From Streptomyces tendae (GTDB lineage Bacteria; Actinomycetota; Actinomycetes; Streptomycetales; Streptomycetaceae): a DNA stretch of 64,000 bases. Below, piece by piece: positions 7,386 through 14,988 of this stretch. The translations under genes were made by a program, and so were the position numbers. Position 1 is the first letter of the stretch. Each line of letters starts with the position of its first letter. The notes beneath the pieces are model-generated. The model saw only the letters and a list, made by a program, of their open reading frames with translations, was not told where the DNA came from and ran no database searches. Location: the NCBI RefSeq assembly GCF_014650435.1, contig NZ_BMUY01000005.1, forward strand, positions 372,001 to 436,000. The letters are read 5' to 3'.

Positions 7386-8513
7386 TCATGGCCGCGTGTC
7401 GCCGATCACCCGCACAGCACGCTCGATCTGTTCCCCGGAGAGGTCCCCGCGAGCGGTCAGCCTGAGCCGTGAGATGCCGTCGGGCACCGAAGGAGGGCGG
7501 AAGCAGCCCACGGACAGGCCGGCCGTCCGGCAGTCGGCCGCCCACCGTACGGCCTCCTCCGGGGAGGGCGAGCGCACGGAGACGACCGCGGCGTCCGGAC
7601 GTACCGCGTCCAGACCCGCGGCGGTCAGGCGCGCGTGCAGTTCGGCGGCGACCGCGCGGGCCCGCGCGGCTCGCTCCGGCTCGCGGCCGAGCAGTCTGAG
7701 CGCCGCCAGGGCGGCCCCTGCCGCGGCAGGGGCCAGTCCGGTGTCGAAGATGAACGTACGGGCCGCGTTGACCAGGTGGGCGATCACCCGGGCGGGGCCC
7801 AGCACCGCGCCGCCCTGGGCGCCGAGGGACTTGGACAGGGTGACCGTCACGACGACGTCGTCGCGGCCCGCGAGTCCGGCACCCTGCGGGGCGCCCCGGC
7901 CGCCGTCGCCGAGGACGCCGAGACCGTGGGCGTCGTCGACGACCAGTCCGGCCCCGTGCGCCCGGCAGGCATCGGCGAGCGCGACCAGGGGCGCGGCGTC
8001 GCCGTCGACGGAGAAGACCGTGTCGGAGACGGCCACGGCAGGCCCGTCGTGCGTCGCCAGCGCCTTGCGCACGGCCTCCGGGTCGGCGTGCCCCACGACC
8101 TGGGTGGTGCCGCGGGCGAGTCGGCAACCGTCGATCAGTGAGGCGTGGTTGCCCGCGTCGGAGACGACGAGGCTGCCGTGCGGGGCCAGCGCGGTGACCG
8201 CGGCGAGGTTGGCCGCGTAGCCGGAGGAGAAGACGAGTGCGGCCTCGAACCCGCAGAAGTCGGCCAGTTCGCGCTCGAGTTCGGCGTGCAGCGCGGTCGT
8301 GCCGGTCACCAGCCGCGAGCCGGTGGCGCCGCCGCCCCAGGTCCGCGCGGCCGCGGCCGCCCCCTCGACGACCTCCGGGTGCCGGGCCAGTCCCAGGTAG
8401 TCGTTGCTCGCCAGGTCCAGCAGCGGCGACGCCGCCGGGCGGGGGCGCAGCACCCGTACGAGTCCGGCCTCGCGGCGCGCCCGGTCCTGCTCCTCGATCC
8501 AGCCGAACGCCAT
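7386..8513 (-). CDS. bioF: 8-amino-7-oxononanoate synthase (biotin)
   Basis: A PLP-dependent alpha-oxoamine synthase that condenses pimeloyl thioester with L-alanine, the first of the four late biotin steps. The protein is 375 residues. Features visible in order are LASNDYLGLARHP, GSRLVTGTTALHAELE, the substrate-binding FSSGYAANLA, the PLP aspartate in VVDDAHGLGVLG, and the Schiff-base lysine in TVTLSKSLGAQGG. It is transcribed divergently from bioB-bioA-bioD, and the shared 150-base intergenic region contains an inverted repeat. No bioC or bioH is seen nearby, so the pimeloyl supply must be encoded elsewhere. Confidence 0.95.
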   Translation of the reverse strand: MAFGWIEEQDRARREAGLVRVLRPRPAASPLLDLASNDYLGLARHPEVVEGAAAAARTWGGGATGSRLVTGTTALHAELERELADFCGFEAALVFSSGYAANLAAVTALAPHGSLVVSDAGNHASLIDGCRLARGTTQVVGHADPEAVRKALATHDGPAVAVSDTVFSVDGDAAPLVALADACRAHGAGLVVDDAHGLGVLGDGGRGAPQGAGLAGRDDVVVTVTLSKSLGAQGGAVLGPARVIAHLVNAARTFIFDTGLAPAAAGAALAALRLLGREPERAARARAVAAELHARLTAAGLDAVRPDAAVVSVRSPSPEEAVRWAADCRTAGLSVGCFRPPSVPDGISRLRLTARGDLSGEQIERAVRVIGDTRP

Positions 8514-8577
8514 GGGGCGGCCCTCCGGTGTTTTGTAGGCAATGAACAGACATTAGCGGTCCGGCCACCCCCGCGAG

Positions 8578-8595
8578 GTGTGGCAATACCCACAC
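8578..8595. promoter_or_regulatory. Inverted repeat GTGTGG-N6-CCACAC in the bioF/bioB divergent promoter region
   Basis: A perfect 6-bp-arm palindrome with a 6-base spacer, 69 bases before the bioB start and 65 bases before the bioF start. The position between two divergent biotin transcription units suits an operator for one shared regulator. It does not clearly match the BioQ or BirA operators I know, so the binding protein is unknown. Confidence 0.35.
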
Positions 8596-8663
8596 GTCGA
8601 TCTGTCAGTGTTGTGCAAAGTCTCCTTGGCCGCGAACGGCCCCTTAGGACAGGATCGGCTCTC

Positions 8664-9884
8664 ATGGACCTGCTGAACACGCTGGTGGACAAGGGGCTTC
8701 GGCGCGAGTCGCCGACCCGCGAGGAGGCGCTCGCCGTCCTCGCCACTTCCGACGACGACGTGCTCGACGTGGTGGCCGCGGCCGGAAAGGTGCGCCGCCA
8801 CTGGTTCGGCCGACGGGTGAAACTCAACTACCTCGTCAACCTCAAGTCGGGCCTGTGCCCCGAGGACTGCTCCTACTGCTCGCAGCGGCTGGGCTCCAAG
8901 GCGGAGATCCTCAAGTACACCTGGCTCAAGCCCGACCAGGCCTCGGCGGCCGCCGCCGCCGGAGTGTCCGGGGGCGCCAAGCGCGTGTGCCTGGTGGCCA
9001 GCGGACGGGGTCCGACGGACCGGGACGTTGACCGGGTCTCGGACACCATCAGGGCCATCAAGGAGCAGGACGACTCGGTAGAGGTGTGCGCCTGCCTGGG
9101 GCTGCTGTCCGACGGGCAGGCGGAGCGGCTGCGGGAGGCCGGCGCCGACGCCTACAACCACAACCTCAACACCTCCGAGTCGACGTACGGCGACATCACC
9201 ACCACGCACACGTACGCCGACCGGGTGGACACGGTGAACAAGGCGCACGCGGCCGGGCTGTCCGCCTGCTCGGGCCTCATCGCGGGCATGGGCGAGAGCG
9301 ACGAGGACCTGGTCGACGTGGTCTTCTCGCTGCGCGAGCTGGACCCGGACTCGGTGCCGGTCAACTTCCTGATCCCGATGGAGGGCACGCCGCTGGCCAA
9401 GGAGTGGCACCTCACTCCGCAGCGCTGCCTGCGCATCCTGGCGATGACGCGGTTCGTCTGCCCGGACGTCGAGGTGCGCATCGCGGGCGGGCGCGAGGTG
9501 CACCTGCGCACCATGCAGCCGCTCGCCCTGCACCTGGCCAACTCGATCTTCCTCGGCGACTACCTCACCAGCGAGGGTCAGGCGGGCCACACCGACCTGG
9601 AGATGATCGCGGACGCCGGATTCGAGGTGGAGGGCGCCGGGGAGGTCACGCTGCCGGAGCACCGCGCGTCGGTGGTGCGGGGCGGGGGCTGCGGCTCGCA
9701 CGAGGGTGGCGGCGGCTGCGGCTCGCACGCGGGCGCCGACGGTGATTCGGGTTGCGGGGCGCACGCCGGTGGTGGAGTGTGCGCGCCCGCGTCCACGGCG
9801 CCGCGCCCCGCCGAGGAGCCCCGCACGGACCTGGTGTCGGTGCGCCGCCGCGGCGCCGGGACGGACCTCGCGCCCAATGCCTGA
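8664..9884 (+). CDS. bioB: Biotin synthase with a Cys/His/Gly-rich C-terminal tail
   Basis: A radical-SAM enzyme that inserts sulfur into dethiobiotin. The 406-residue protein has the [4Fe-4S] motif CPEDCSYC (Cys65, 69, 72). The ligands of the sacrificial [2Fe-2S] cluster are Cys109, Cys142, Cys202 and Arg272 in VRIAGGRE, so it is the canonical type. The catalytic core ends near residue 335. About 70 more residues follow, including a tail (residues 340-375) with three CGSH/CGAH units and further glycines (Cys343/His346, Cys352/His355, Cys364/His367, Cys373). This tail is absent from the E. coli enzyme and might bind metal or help cluster rebuilding. The ATG at 8664 fits the family start. Confidence 0.95.
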   Translation: MDLLNTLVDKGLRRESPTREEALAVLATSDDDVLDVVAAAGKVRRHWFGRRVKLNYLVNLKSGLCPEDCSYCSQRLGSKAEILKYTWLKPDQASAAAAAGVSGGAKRVCLVASGRGPTDRDVDRVSDTIRAIKEQDDSVEVCACLGLLSDGQAERLREAGADAYNHNLNTSESTYGDITTTHTYADRVDTVNKAHAAGLSACSGLIAGMGESDEDLVDVVFSLRELDPDSVPVNFLIPMEGTPLAKEWHLTPQRCLRILAMTRFVCPDVEVRIAGGREVHLRTMQPLALHLANSIFLGDYLTSEGQAGHTDLEMIADAGFEVEGAGEVTLPEHRASVVRGGGCGSHEGGGGCGSHAGADGDSGCGAHAGGGVCAPASTAPRPAEEPRTDLVSVRRRGAGTDLAPNA

Positions 9885-11163
9885 GCCCGCGTTGGACGTC
9901 GCCGAGCTGCTGGCACTGGACCGGCGCCACGTCTGGCACCCGTACGGGCCCATGCCCGGCCGGCAGGACCCGCTCGTCGTGGAGTCGGCGAGCGGGGTCC
10001 GGCTGCGGCCGGCCGACGGCTCGGGGGAACTGGTCGACGGGATGTCGTCCTGGTGGTCGGCGATCCACGGCTACAACCACCCGGTGCTGAACGAGGCCGC
10101 GCGCGAGCAGTTGGAGCGGATGAGCCACGTGATGTTCGGCGGGCTCACCCACGAGCCCGCCGTACGACTGGCGAAGCTCCTTGTCGACATGTCGCCCGAG
10201 GGTCTGGAGCACGTGTTCCTCGCCGACTCCGGTTCGGTGTCGGTCGAGGTCGCCGTGAAGATGTGCCTGCAGTACTGGCGTTCGCTCGGCCGCCCCGGCA
10301 AGCAACGCCTGCTCACCTGGCGCGGCGGCTACCACGGCGACACCTGGCAGCCCATGTCGGTGTGCGACCCCGAGGGCGGGATGCACGAACTGTGGTCCGG
10401 CGCCCTGCCGCGCCAGGTCTTCGCCGACGCGCCGCCCGCCGAGTACGAGGTGGCGTACTCCGACCACCTGCGGTCGATGATCGAGCGGCACGCAGAGGAA
10501 CTGGCCGCGGTGATCGTCGAGCCGGTGGTGCAGGGCGCCGGCGGGATGCGCTTCCACTCCCCCGCGTATCTGCGGGTGCTGCGGGAGGCGTGCGACGCGC
10601 ACGGCGTGCTGCTGGTGTTCGACGAGATCGCGACCGGGTTCGGTCGTACGGGCGCGTTGTTCGCGGCGGAGCACGCGGCGGTGACGCCGGACGTGATGTG
10701 CGTGGGCAAGGCGCTGACCGGCGGCTACCTGACGATGGCGGCCACGCTGTGCACGTCACGGGTGGCCGACGGCATCTCCCGGGGCGAGGTGCCGGTGCTG
10801 GCCCACGGGCCGACGTTCATGGGCAATCCGCTGGCCGCGGCCGTGGCGTGCGCGTCGATCGGACTGCTGCTCGGCCAGGACTGGCGCGCGGAGGTCAAGC
10901 GGATCGAGACGGGCCTCGGCGAGGGCCTCGCGCCCGCCGCCGAGCTGCCGGGCGTGCGCGATGTACGGGTGCTCGGCGCCATCGGGGTGGTGCAGCTCGA
11001 CCACGCCCTCGACATGCGGGCTGCGACGGAGGCGGCGGTGCGCGAGGGCGTGTGGCTGCGCCCGTTCCGCGACCTCGTCTACACCATGCCGCCGTACATC
11101 ACGGGCGACGCGGACCTGGCACGCATCGCCCGCGCGGTGTGCGCGGCGGCACGGGAGGGATGA
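9877..11163 (+). CDS. bioA: Adenosylmethionine-8-amino-7-oxononanoate aminotransferase
   Basis: A class III PLP aminotransferase that converts KAPA to DAPA with SAM as amino donor. It is 428 residues from the ATG at 9877, which overlaps the bioB stop by 8 bases. BioA-specific signatures are RRHVWHPYGPM near the start, DGMSSWWSAIHGYNHP, HVMFGGLTHEPA, LADSGSVSVEVA, YHGDTWQPMSVCDP, the PLP aspartate in VFDEIATGFGRTG and the lysine in VGKALTGGYLTMA. The WW pair and Tyr/His motifs separate it from other class III enzymes. Confidence 0.97.
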   Translation: MPEPALDVAELLALDRRHVWHPYGPMPGRQDPLVVESASGVRLRPADGSGELVDGMSSWWSAIHGYNHPVLNEAAREQLERMSHVMFGGLTHEPAVRLAKLLVDMSPEGLEHVFLADSGSVSVEVAVKMCLQYWRSLGRPGKQRLLTWRGGYHGDTWQPMSVCDPEGGMHELWSGALPRQVFADAPPAEYEVAYSDHLRSMIERHAEELAAVIVEPVVQGAGGMRFHSPAYLRVLREACDAHGVLLVFDEIATGFGRTGALFAAEHAAVTPDVMCVGKALTGGYLTMAATLCTSRVADGISRGEVPVLAHGPTFMGNPLAAAVACASIGLLLGQDWRAEVKRIETGLGEGLAPAAELPGVRDVRVLGAIGVVQLDHALDMRAATEAAVREGVWLRPFRDLVYTMPPYITGDADLARIARAVCAAAREG

Positions 11164-11164
11164 C

Positions 11165-11881
11165 ATGGCGGTACTGGTGATCACGGGCACGGGCACGGAG
11201 GTCGGCAAGACGGTGGTGACCGCCGCCGTCGCCGCCACGGCCCTGGCGGGCGGCCGGTCGGTGGCGGTGCTGAAGGCCGCGCAGACGGGCGTGGGACCGG
11301 ACGAGGCCGGGGACGCCGAGGAGGTGGCGCGGCTCGCCGGTGAGGTGACGGTCGCCGAAGTGGCGCGGTTCCCCGAGCCGTTGGCGCCCGGGACGGCCGC
11401 GCGCCGGGCCGGGCGGGCACCGGTGCGCCCCGGCGAGGTGGCCCAGGCCGCGGCCAAGCTGGCCACCGAGCACGACCTGGTGCTGGTCGAGGGCGCCGGC
11501 GGGCTGCTCGTACGCTTCGACGCGGCCGGGGGGACTCTGGCGGACGTCGCCGGTCTCCTGGGCGCACCGGTGCTGGTGGTGACGTCGCCGGGGCTGGGCA
11601 CCCTGAACACCACGGAGCTGACGGCGCGCGAGCTGCGTTCCCGGGGGCTGGAGCTGCCGGGTCTGGTGATCGGCAGCTGGCCGGGGTCCCCGGACCTCGC
11701 CGCCCGCTGCAACCTCGCGGACCTCCCGGACGTGTCCGGCGCCCCTCTCCTCGGTGCCGTGCCCGCCGGAGCGGGGACCCTCGCCCCGGCCGCCTTCCGC
11801 TCGGCAGCACCCGGCTGGCTGGCGCCCGCGCTGGACGGCACCTGGGACGCGGACGCCTTCGGCACCCGGCACGGCCCCTGA
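11165..11881 (+). CDS. bioD: Dethiobiotin synthetase
   Basis: An ATP-dependent carboxylase that closes the ureido ring of dethiobiotin. The product is 238 residues, with the P-loop GTGTEVGKT at 8-16, the substrate lysine in LKAAQTG, the second nucleotide motif VEGAGGLLV and a late ARCNLADLPDV segment. It starts one base after the bioA stop, so bioB-A-D form a tight operon. GC-rich inverted repeats follow the stop but none is a clean terminator. Confidence 0.94.
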   Translation: MAVLVITGTGTEVGKTVVTAAVAATALAGGRSVAVLKAAQTGVGPDEAGDAEEVARLAGEVTVAEVARFPEPLAPGTAARRAGRAPVRPGEVAQAAAKLATEHDLVLVEGAGGLLVRFDAAGGTLADVAGLLGAPVLVVTSPGLGTLNTTELTARELRSRGLELPGLVIGSWPGSPDLAARCNLADLPDVSGAPLLGAVPAGAGTLAPAAFRSAAPGWLAPALDGTWDADAFGTRHGP

Positions 11882-12065
11882 CCGGCCCTCCGGGAGCGCG
11901 GGGCCTCAGCCCCCCGCCTCCTCGCCCACCCCGCGCCGACCGGGGAGCGGCGCCGGTCCCCGGGGCCGATCAGGGGGTGCTCCGGGCAAGTCGTCCGCGC
12001 GGTGGGTGCGGGGCGGCGATGCGGGGGACAATCGCGGTGAGGCGCCACCTCGTGAGGGAGGTCCC

Positions 12066-12743
12066 ATGCCGTTGCGATCCGTCCGTGCCCGCGGGGTGCC
12101 GCGCGACGCCGTGCACCATCCGCTGTTCGCCCGCTACTACGCACGGTTCAGCGTGAGCGCCGAGACCCGGATGGGCATGGCCCGCGTCCGTGAACGACTG
12201 CTCGCCGGACTGTCCGGGCGGGTGATCGAGGTCGGCGCCGGCAACGGGCTGAACTTCTCGCACTACCCGGGCACCGTGTCCGAGGTCGTCGCCATCGAAC
12301 CGGAGCGCGTACTGCGCCGGTTGGCGGTGGAGGCGGGGCAGCGCGCCCGGGTGCCGGTGGACGTGGCGCCGGGCGCGGCGGAGGCCCTGCCGGTCAAGAG
12401 CGAGGCGTTCGACGCGGCCGTGGTCTCGCTGGTGCTGTGCAGCGTCCGGGACGTGCCCCGGGCGCTCGCGGAGCTGCGGCGGGTCCTGCGCCCCGGCGCG
12501 CAGGTGCGGTTCTTCGAGCACGGCCGGGGCGGCGGGCGGGTGATGACCTTCACCCAGAGCGCCCTGGACCGGACGCTGTGGCCTCCCCTGTCCGGCGGCT
12601 GCCACCTGTCCCGCGAGCCGGTGGCCGCGCTGCGGGAGGCGGGGTTCACGCTCGGGCCCTACCGGCGGGTGATGATGCCGGAGAACGGGCCGGCCCTGCC
12701 GAGTTCGTACTGCGTCCTGGGCACGGCCTGGCGGCCGTCCTGA
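12066..12743 (+). CDS. Class I SAM-dependent methyltransferase, substrate unknown
   Basis: A 225-residue Methyltransf_11-type protein. SAM-binding motif I is VIEVGAGNGLNFSHY (residues ~55-69), motif II lies around AIEPERVLRRLA, and the post-motif core is VVSLVLCSVRDVPRALAELRRVLRPGAQVRFFEHGRG. The fold resembles the UbiE/METTL7-like group, but nothing nearby indicates the acceptor. The ATG at 12066 is preceded by GAGGGAGG. It is separated from bioD by 184 bases and is probably an independent unit. Confidence 0.82.
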   Translation: MPLRSVRARGVPRDAVHHPLFARYYARFSVSAETRMGMARVRERLLAGLSGRVIEVGAGNGLNFSHYPGTVSEVVAIEPERVLRRLAVEAGQRARVPVDVAPGAAEALPVKSEAFDAAVVSLVLCSVRDVPRALAELRRVLRPGAQVRFFEHGRGGGRVMTFTQSALDRTLWPPLSGGCHLSREPVAALREAGFTLGPYRRVMMPENGPALPSSYCVLGTAWRPS

Positions 12744-12753
12744 CGCGGCGCGG

Positions 12754-13128
12754 TCACCCGGTCCAGCCGCGCAGTTCGTCCGCAATCTCGTCGACCGACG
12801 CCTCGCCCTTCTTCACCAGCAGCGCGAGATCCCGCACCCGCTCGGGCGTGGTGGCGACCTCCACCCCGCTGGCGACCAGGTAGGCGTAGGCGACCGCGGA
12901 GGCGAACAGGGCGTTGGAGCGCTCCAGCGCCGGGACGTGGATCAGCAGCTGGAGCAGCGCGGCGGCGCGGGCGTGCGGGGTGTCGTAGACGGGCGTGTCG
13001 AATATCTCTGCCCGGTGGCGGGCGACGGCGGCGACGAGCGCTCCCCAGTCGGTGACCTGCGGATCACCGGGAGTGCGCTGCTCGGCGAGCATCAGCAGCC
13101 AGGCGAGATCGATGGTGAGGTCGTTCAT
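12754..13128 (-). CDS. Fic/Doc-like toxin component with degenerate active site
   Basis: A 124-residue all-helical protein resembling the short Doc-type Fic fold, which normally transfers phosphate or AMP to a target protein. The start is NDLTIDLAWLLMLAEQRTPGDP and the core ARAAALLQLLIHVPALERSN...FASAVAYAYLVASG. The position of the Fic motif HxFx(D/N)xNKR reads HVPALERSN (residues 64-72): the His is kept, but Phe, Asp/Asn, Asn and Arg are not. It follows an RHH antitoxin gene by 19 bases, the normal order for such a pair. It may be an inactive toxin, or the family assignment may only reflect shared fold. Confidence 0.7.
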   Translation of the reverse strand: MNDLTIDLAWLLMLAEQRTPGDPQVTDWGALVAAVARHRAEIFDTPVYDTPHARAAALLQLLIHVPALERSNALFASAVAYAYLVASGVEVATTPERVRDLALLVKKGEASVDEIADELRGWTG

Positions 13129-13147
13129 GCGGTACGCGTGCGACGGC

Positions 13148-13375
13148 TCAGCGGCTGCCCTCGCCGATCTCCTCGGCGAACACCTTCTCGTACTGCCGCA
13201 TGAAGTCGGCGGCGGCCTCGACGAAGGTGCGGCCGGCCTCGCCGGTGTCCTGCCGGACCAGTTCCTCGATGTAGCGGTTGACGCTCAGCCCCCGGGCCAG
13301 GGCCTTCTCCCGAGCCGCCCGGGCGGTGCCCTCGTCCACCCGGACGTTCAGCTGGGCCTTCTGGGTCTTCGCCAT
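13148..13375 (-). CDS. Ribbon-helix-helix antitoxin
   Basis: A 75-residue protein starting MAKTQKAQLNVRVDEGTARAA, then REKALARGLSVNRYIEELVRQ. This is the beta-strand/helix/helix pattern of RHH (MetJ/Arc or HicB-type DNA-binding) antitoxins. The acidic helical C-terminus (about residues 46-75) is the expected toxin-contact region. It is the first gene of a two-gene minus-strand operon with the Fic-like gene, and its own promoter probably lies at 13376-13493, shared with the divergent oxidoreductase. Proteins of this type usually repress their own operon. Confidence 0.82.
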   Translation of the reverse strand: MAKTQKAQLNVRVDEGTARAAREKALARGLSVNRYIEELVRQDTGEAGRTFVEAAADFMRQYEKVFAEEIGEGSR

Positions 13376-13493
13376 ACCTAGAAGCTAGCGCCGGAACGCT
13401 AGCAGCGGCAAGGCCGCCCGGCGTCTTCCTGTTCCGGCCGCGGGAGTGATTGACTCGCCGTGACCGGAAGTCCCCCGTGCGTGAGGAGAGTTC

Positions 13494-14384
13494 ATGCCGC
13501 GCCCGTTCCGCTTCGGCGTCAACCTGATGAGCGCCGCCCCGGCAGACGAGTGGGACGCCAAGTGCCGACGGGCCGAGGAGCTCGGCTACGACGTGATCCT
13601 GGTGCCGGACCACCTCGGCATGCCGGCGCCGTTCCCTGCCCTGGTCGCCGCGGCCCGGGCCACCGAACGGCCCCGGCTGGGCACGTTCGTGCTCAACGCC
13701 GGCTTCTGGAACCCGGCGCTGCTGGCCCGGGAGGTGGCGACCACCGACGCCCTGACCGGCGGGCGGCTGGAACTCGGGCTCGGCACCGGCTACGTACGCG
13801 CGGAACACGACGCCGCAGAACTGGCCTTCGGCTCACCCGGCGAGCGGGTGGACCACCTGCGGCGCACCGTCGAGGAGCTGGAGCGGCTGCTGGGCGACGA
13901 GGAGCACCTGCCCCGGCCCGTGCAGCGCCCCGGGGTGCCGCTGCTGATCGGCGCGAACGGCGACCGGATGCTGGAGCTGACCGCCCGGCACGCCGACATC
14001 GCCGCGTTCACCGGCGGACGCACCGTGCGGGGCAGCGCGACGGGACAGCTGGCGCCGATCACCGCCGAGGAGCTCGACGAGCGCGTCGCCCGGTACCGGG
14101 AGCTCGCCGCCGGCCGCAAGGAGCCGGCGGAGCTGAACCTGCTCATCCAGATGGTCGCGGTCACGCAGGACCGCGAGTCCGCCGTCCGGCCCTACCTGGA
14201 GCGCATCCCCCACCTCACCCCGGAGCAGGTGCTGGAGCTGCCCATCCTGCTGGCCGGGACCCTGGAGCGGATCACCGCACAGGTGCGGGCGCAGCGCGAG
14301 CGGTACGGCTTCACCTACCTGACGGTGCTGGAGCCGTTCATGGAGGCATTCGCGCCGGTGCTGCGGGCCCTGCGCGAGGACTGA
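13494..14384 (+). CDS. LLM-class F420-dependent oxidoreductase
   Basis: A 296-residue luciferase-like TIM-barrel protein. The start RPFRFGVNLMSAAPADEWDAKCRRAEELGYD is followed by ILVPDHLGMPAPFPALVAAA, then LTGGRLELGLGTGYVRAEHDAAELAFGSPGERVDHL. These match the F420-binding subgroup of this family (TIGR03621-like). The substrate is unknown. It is divergent from the toxin-antitoxin pair and nothing in the neighbourhood suggests a pathway. Confidence 0.85.
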   Translation: MPRPFRFGVNLMSAAPADEWDAKCRRAEELGYDVILVPDHLGMPAPFPALVAAARATERPRLGTFVLNAGFWNPALLAREVATTDALTGGRLELGLGTGYVRAEHDAAELAFGSPGERVDHLRRTVEELERLLGDEEHLPRPVQRPGVPLLIGANGDRMLELTARHADIAAFTGGRTVRGSATGQLAPITAEELDERVARYRELAAGRKEPAELNLLIQMVAVTQDRESAVRPYLERIPHLTPEQVLELPILLAGTLERITAQVRAQRERYGFTYLTVLEPFMEAFAPVLRALRED

Positions 14385-14480
14385 CCACGCCGCGCGCCGG
14401 GGCCGCGAGGCCGCGCGCCGTGCCGGTCCGCATGCCGGAATCACCGCACGGGGGCCCGGCCCTCGTGGTGGGATCGCGGC

Positions 14481-14906
14481 ATGACCGATCTGCGCATACG
14501 GCCCGGTGGGCCGAAGGACCTGGACGCCGTGCTGGCCTTCTGGAAGACGGCCGCCGAGGGGACGAGCATCAGCGACGACCGGGAAGGGGTGGAGCGCCTG
14601 GTGGAGCGCGACCCGGAGGCGCTGCTCCTGGCCGAGCGCGACGGGGAGCTGGTCGGCACGGTGATCGCGGGCTTCGACGGCTGGCGCTGCCATCTGTACC
14701 GGCTGGCGGTGCACCCGGACCACCGGCGCCGGGGCATCGGCTCCGCCCTGCTCGCCGCGGCCGACGAGCGCTTCGTCCGGCTCGGCGGGCGCCGCGGGGA
14801 CGCGATGGTGCTGGTGCGCAACGAGCGGGCCCAGCATGCCTGGCGGGCCGCCGGGTACGAGCCGCAGGAGCAGTGGCGGCGCTGGGTGAAGCACCTCACC
14901 GACTGA
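14481..14906 (+). CDS. GNAT-family N-acetyltransferase
   Basis: A 141-residue single-domain GNAT protein. The acetyl-CoA binding motif A is LYRLAVHPDHRRRGIGSALLAAADERF (residues ~74-100), with the pyrophosphate-binding R/Q-x-x-G-x-G/A loop as RRRGIG. Motif B ends in NERAQHAWRAAGYEPQEQWRRWVK. The fold is certain; the acceptor cannot be told. It stands alone, 96 bases after the oxidoreductase gene. Confidence 0.85.
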   Translation: MTDLRIRPGGPKDLDAVLAFWKTAAEGTSISDDREGVERLVERDPEALLLAERDGELVGTVIAGFDGWRCHLYRLAVHPDHRRRGIGSALLAAADERFVRLGGRRGDAMVLVRNERAQHAWRAAGYEPQEQWRRWVKHLTD

Positions 14907-14988
14907 GCGCCCGCGAGGCGAAAGGTTGAAAGCTTGAACATCGGGCGAACCACCGGCTCCTGGCCGATCATGGATCCGAGGTGACCCG

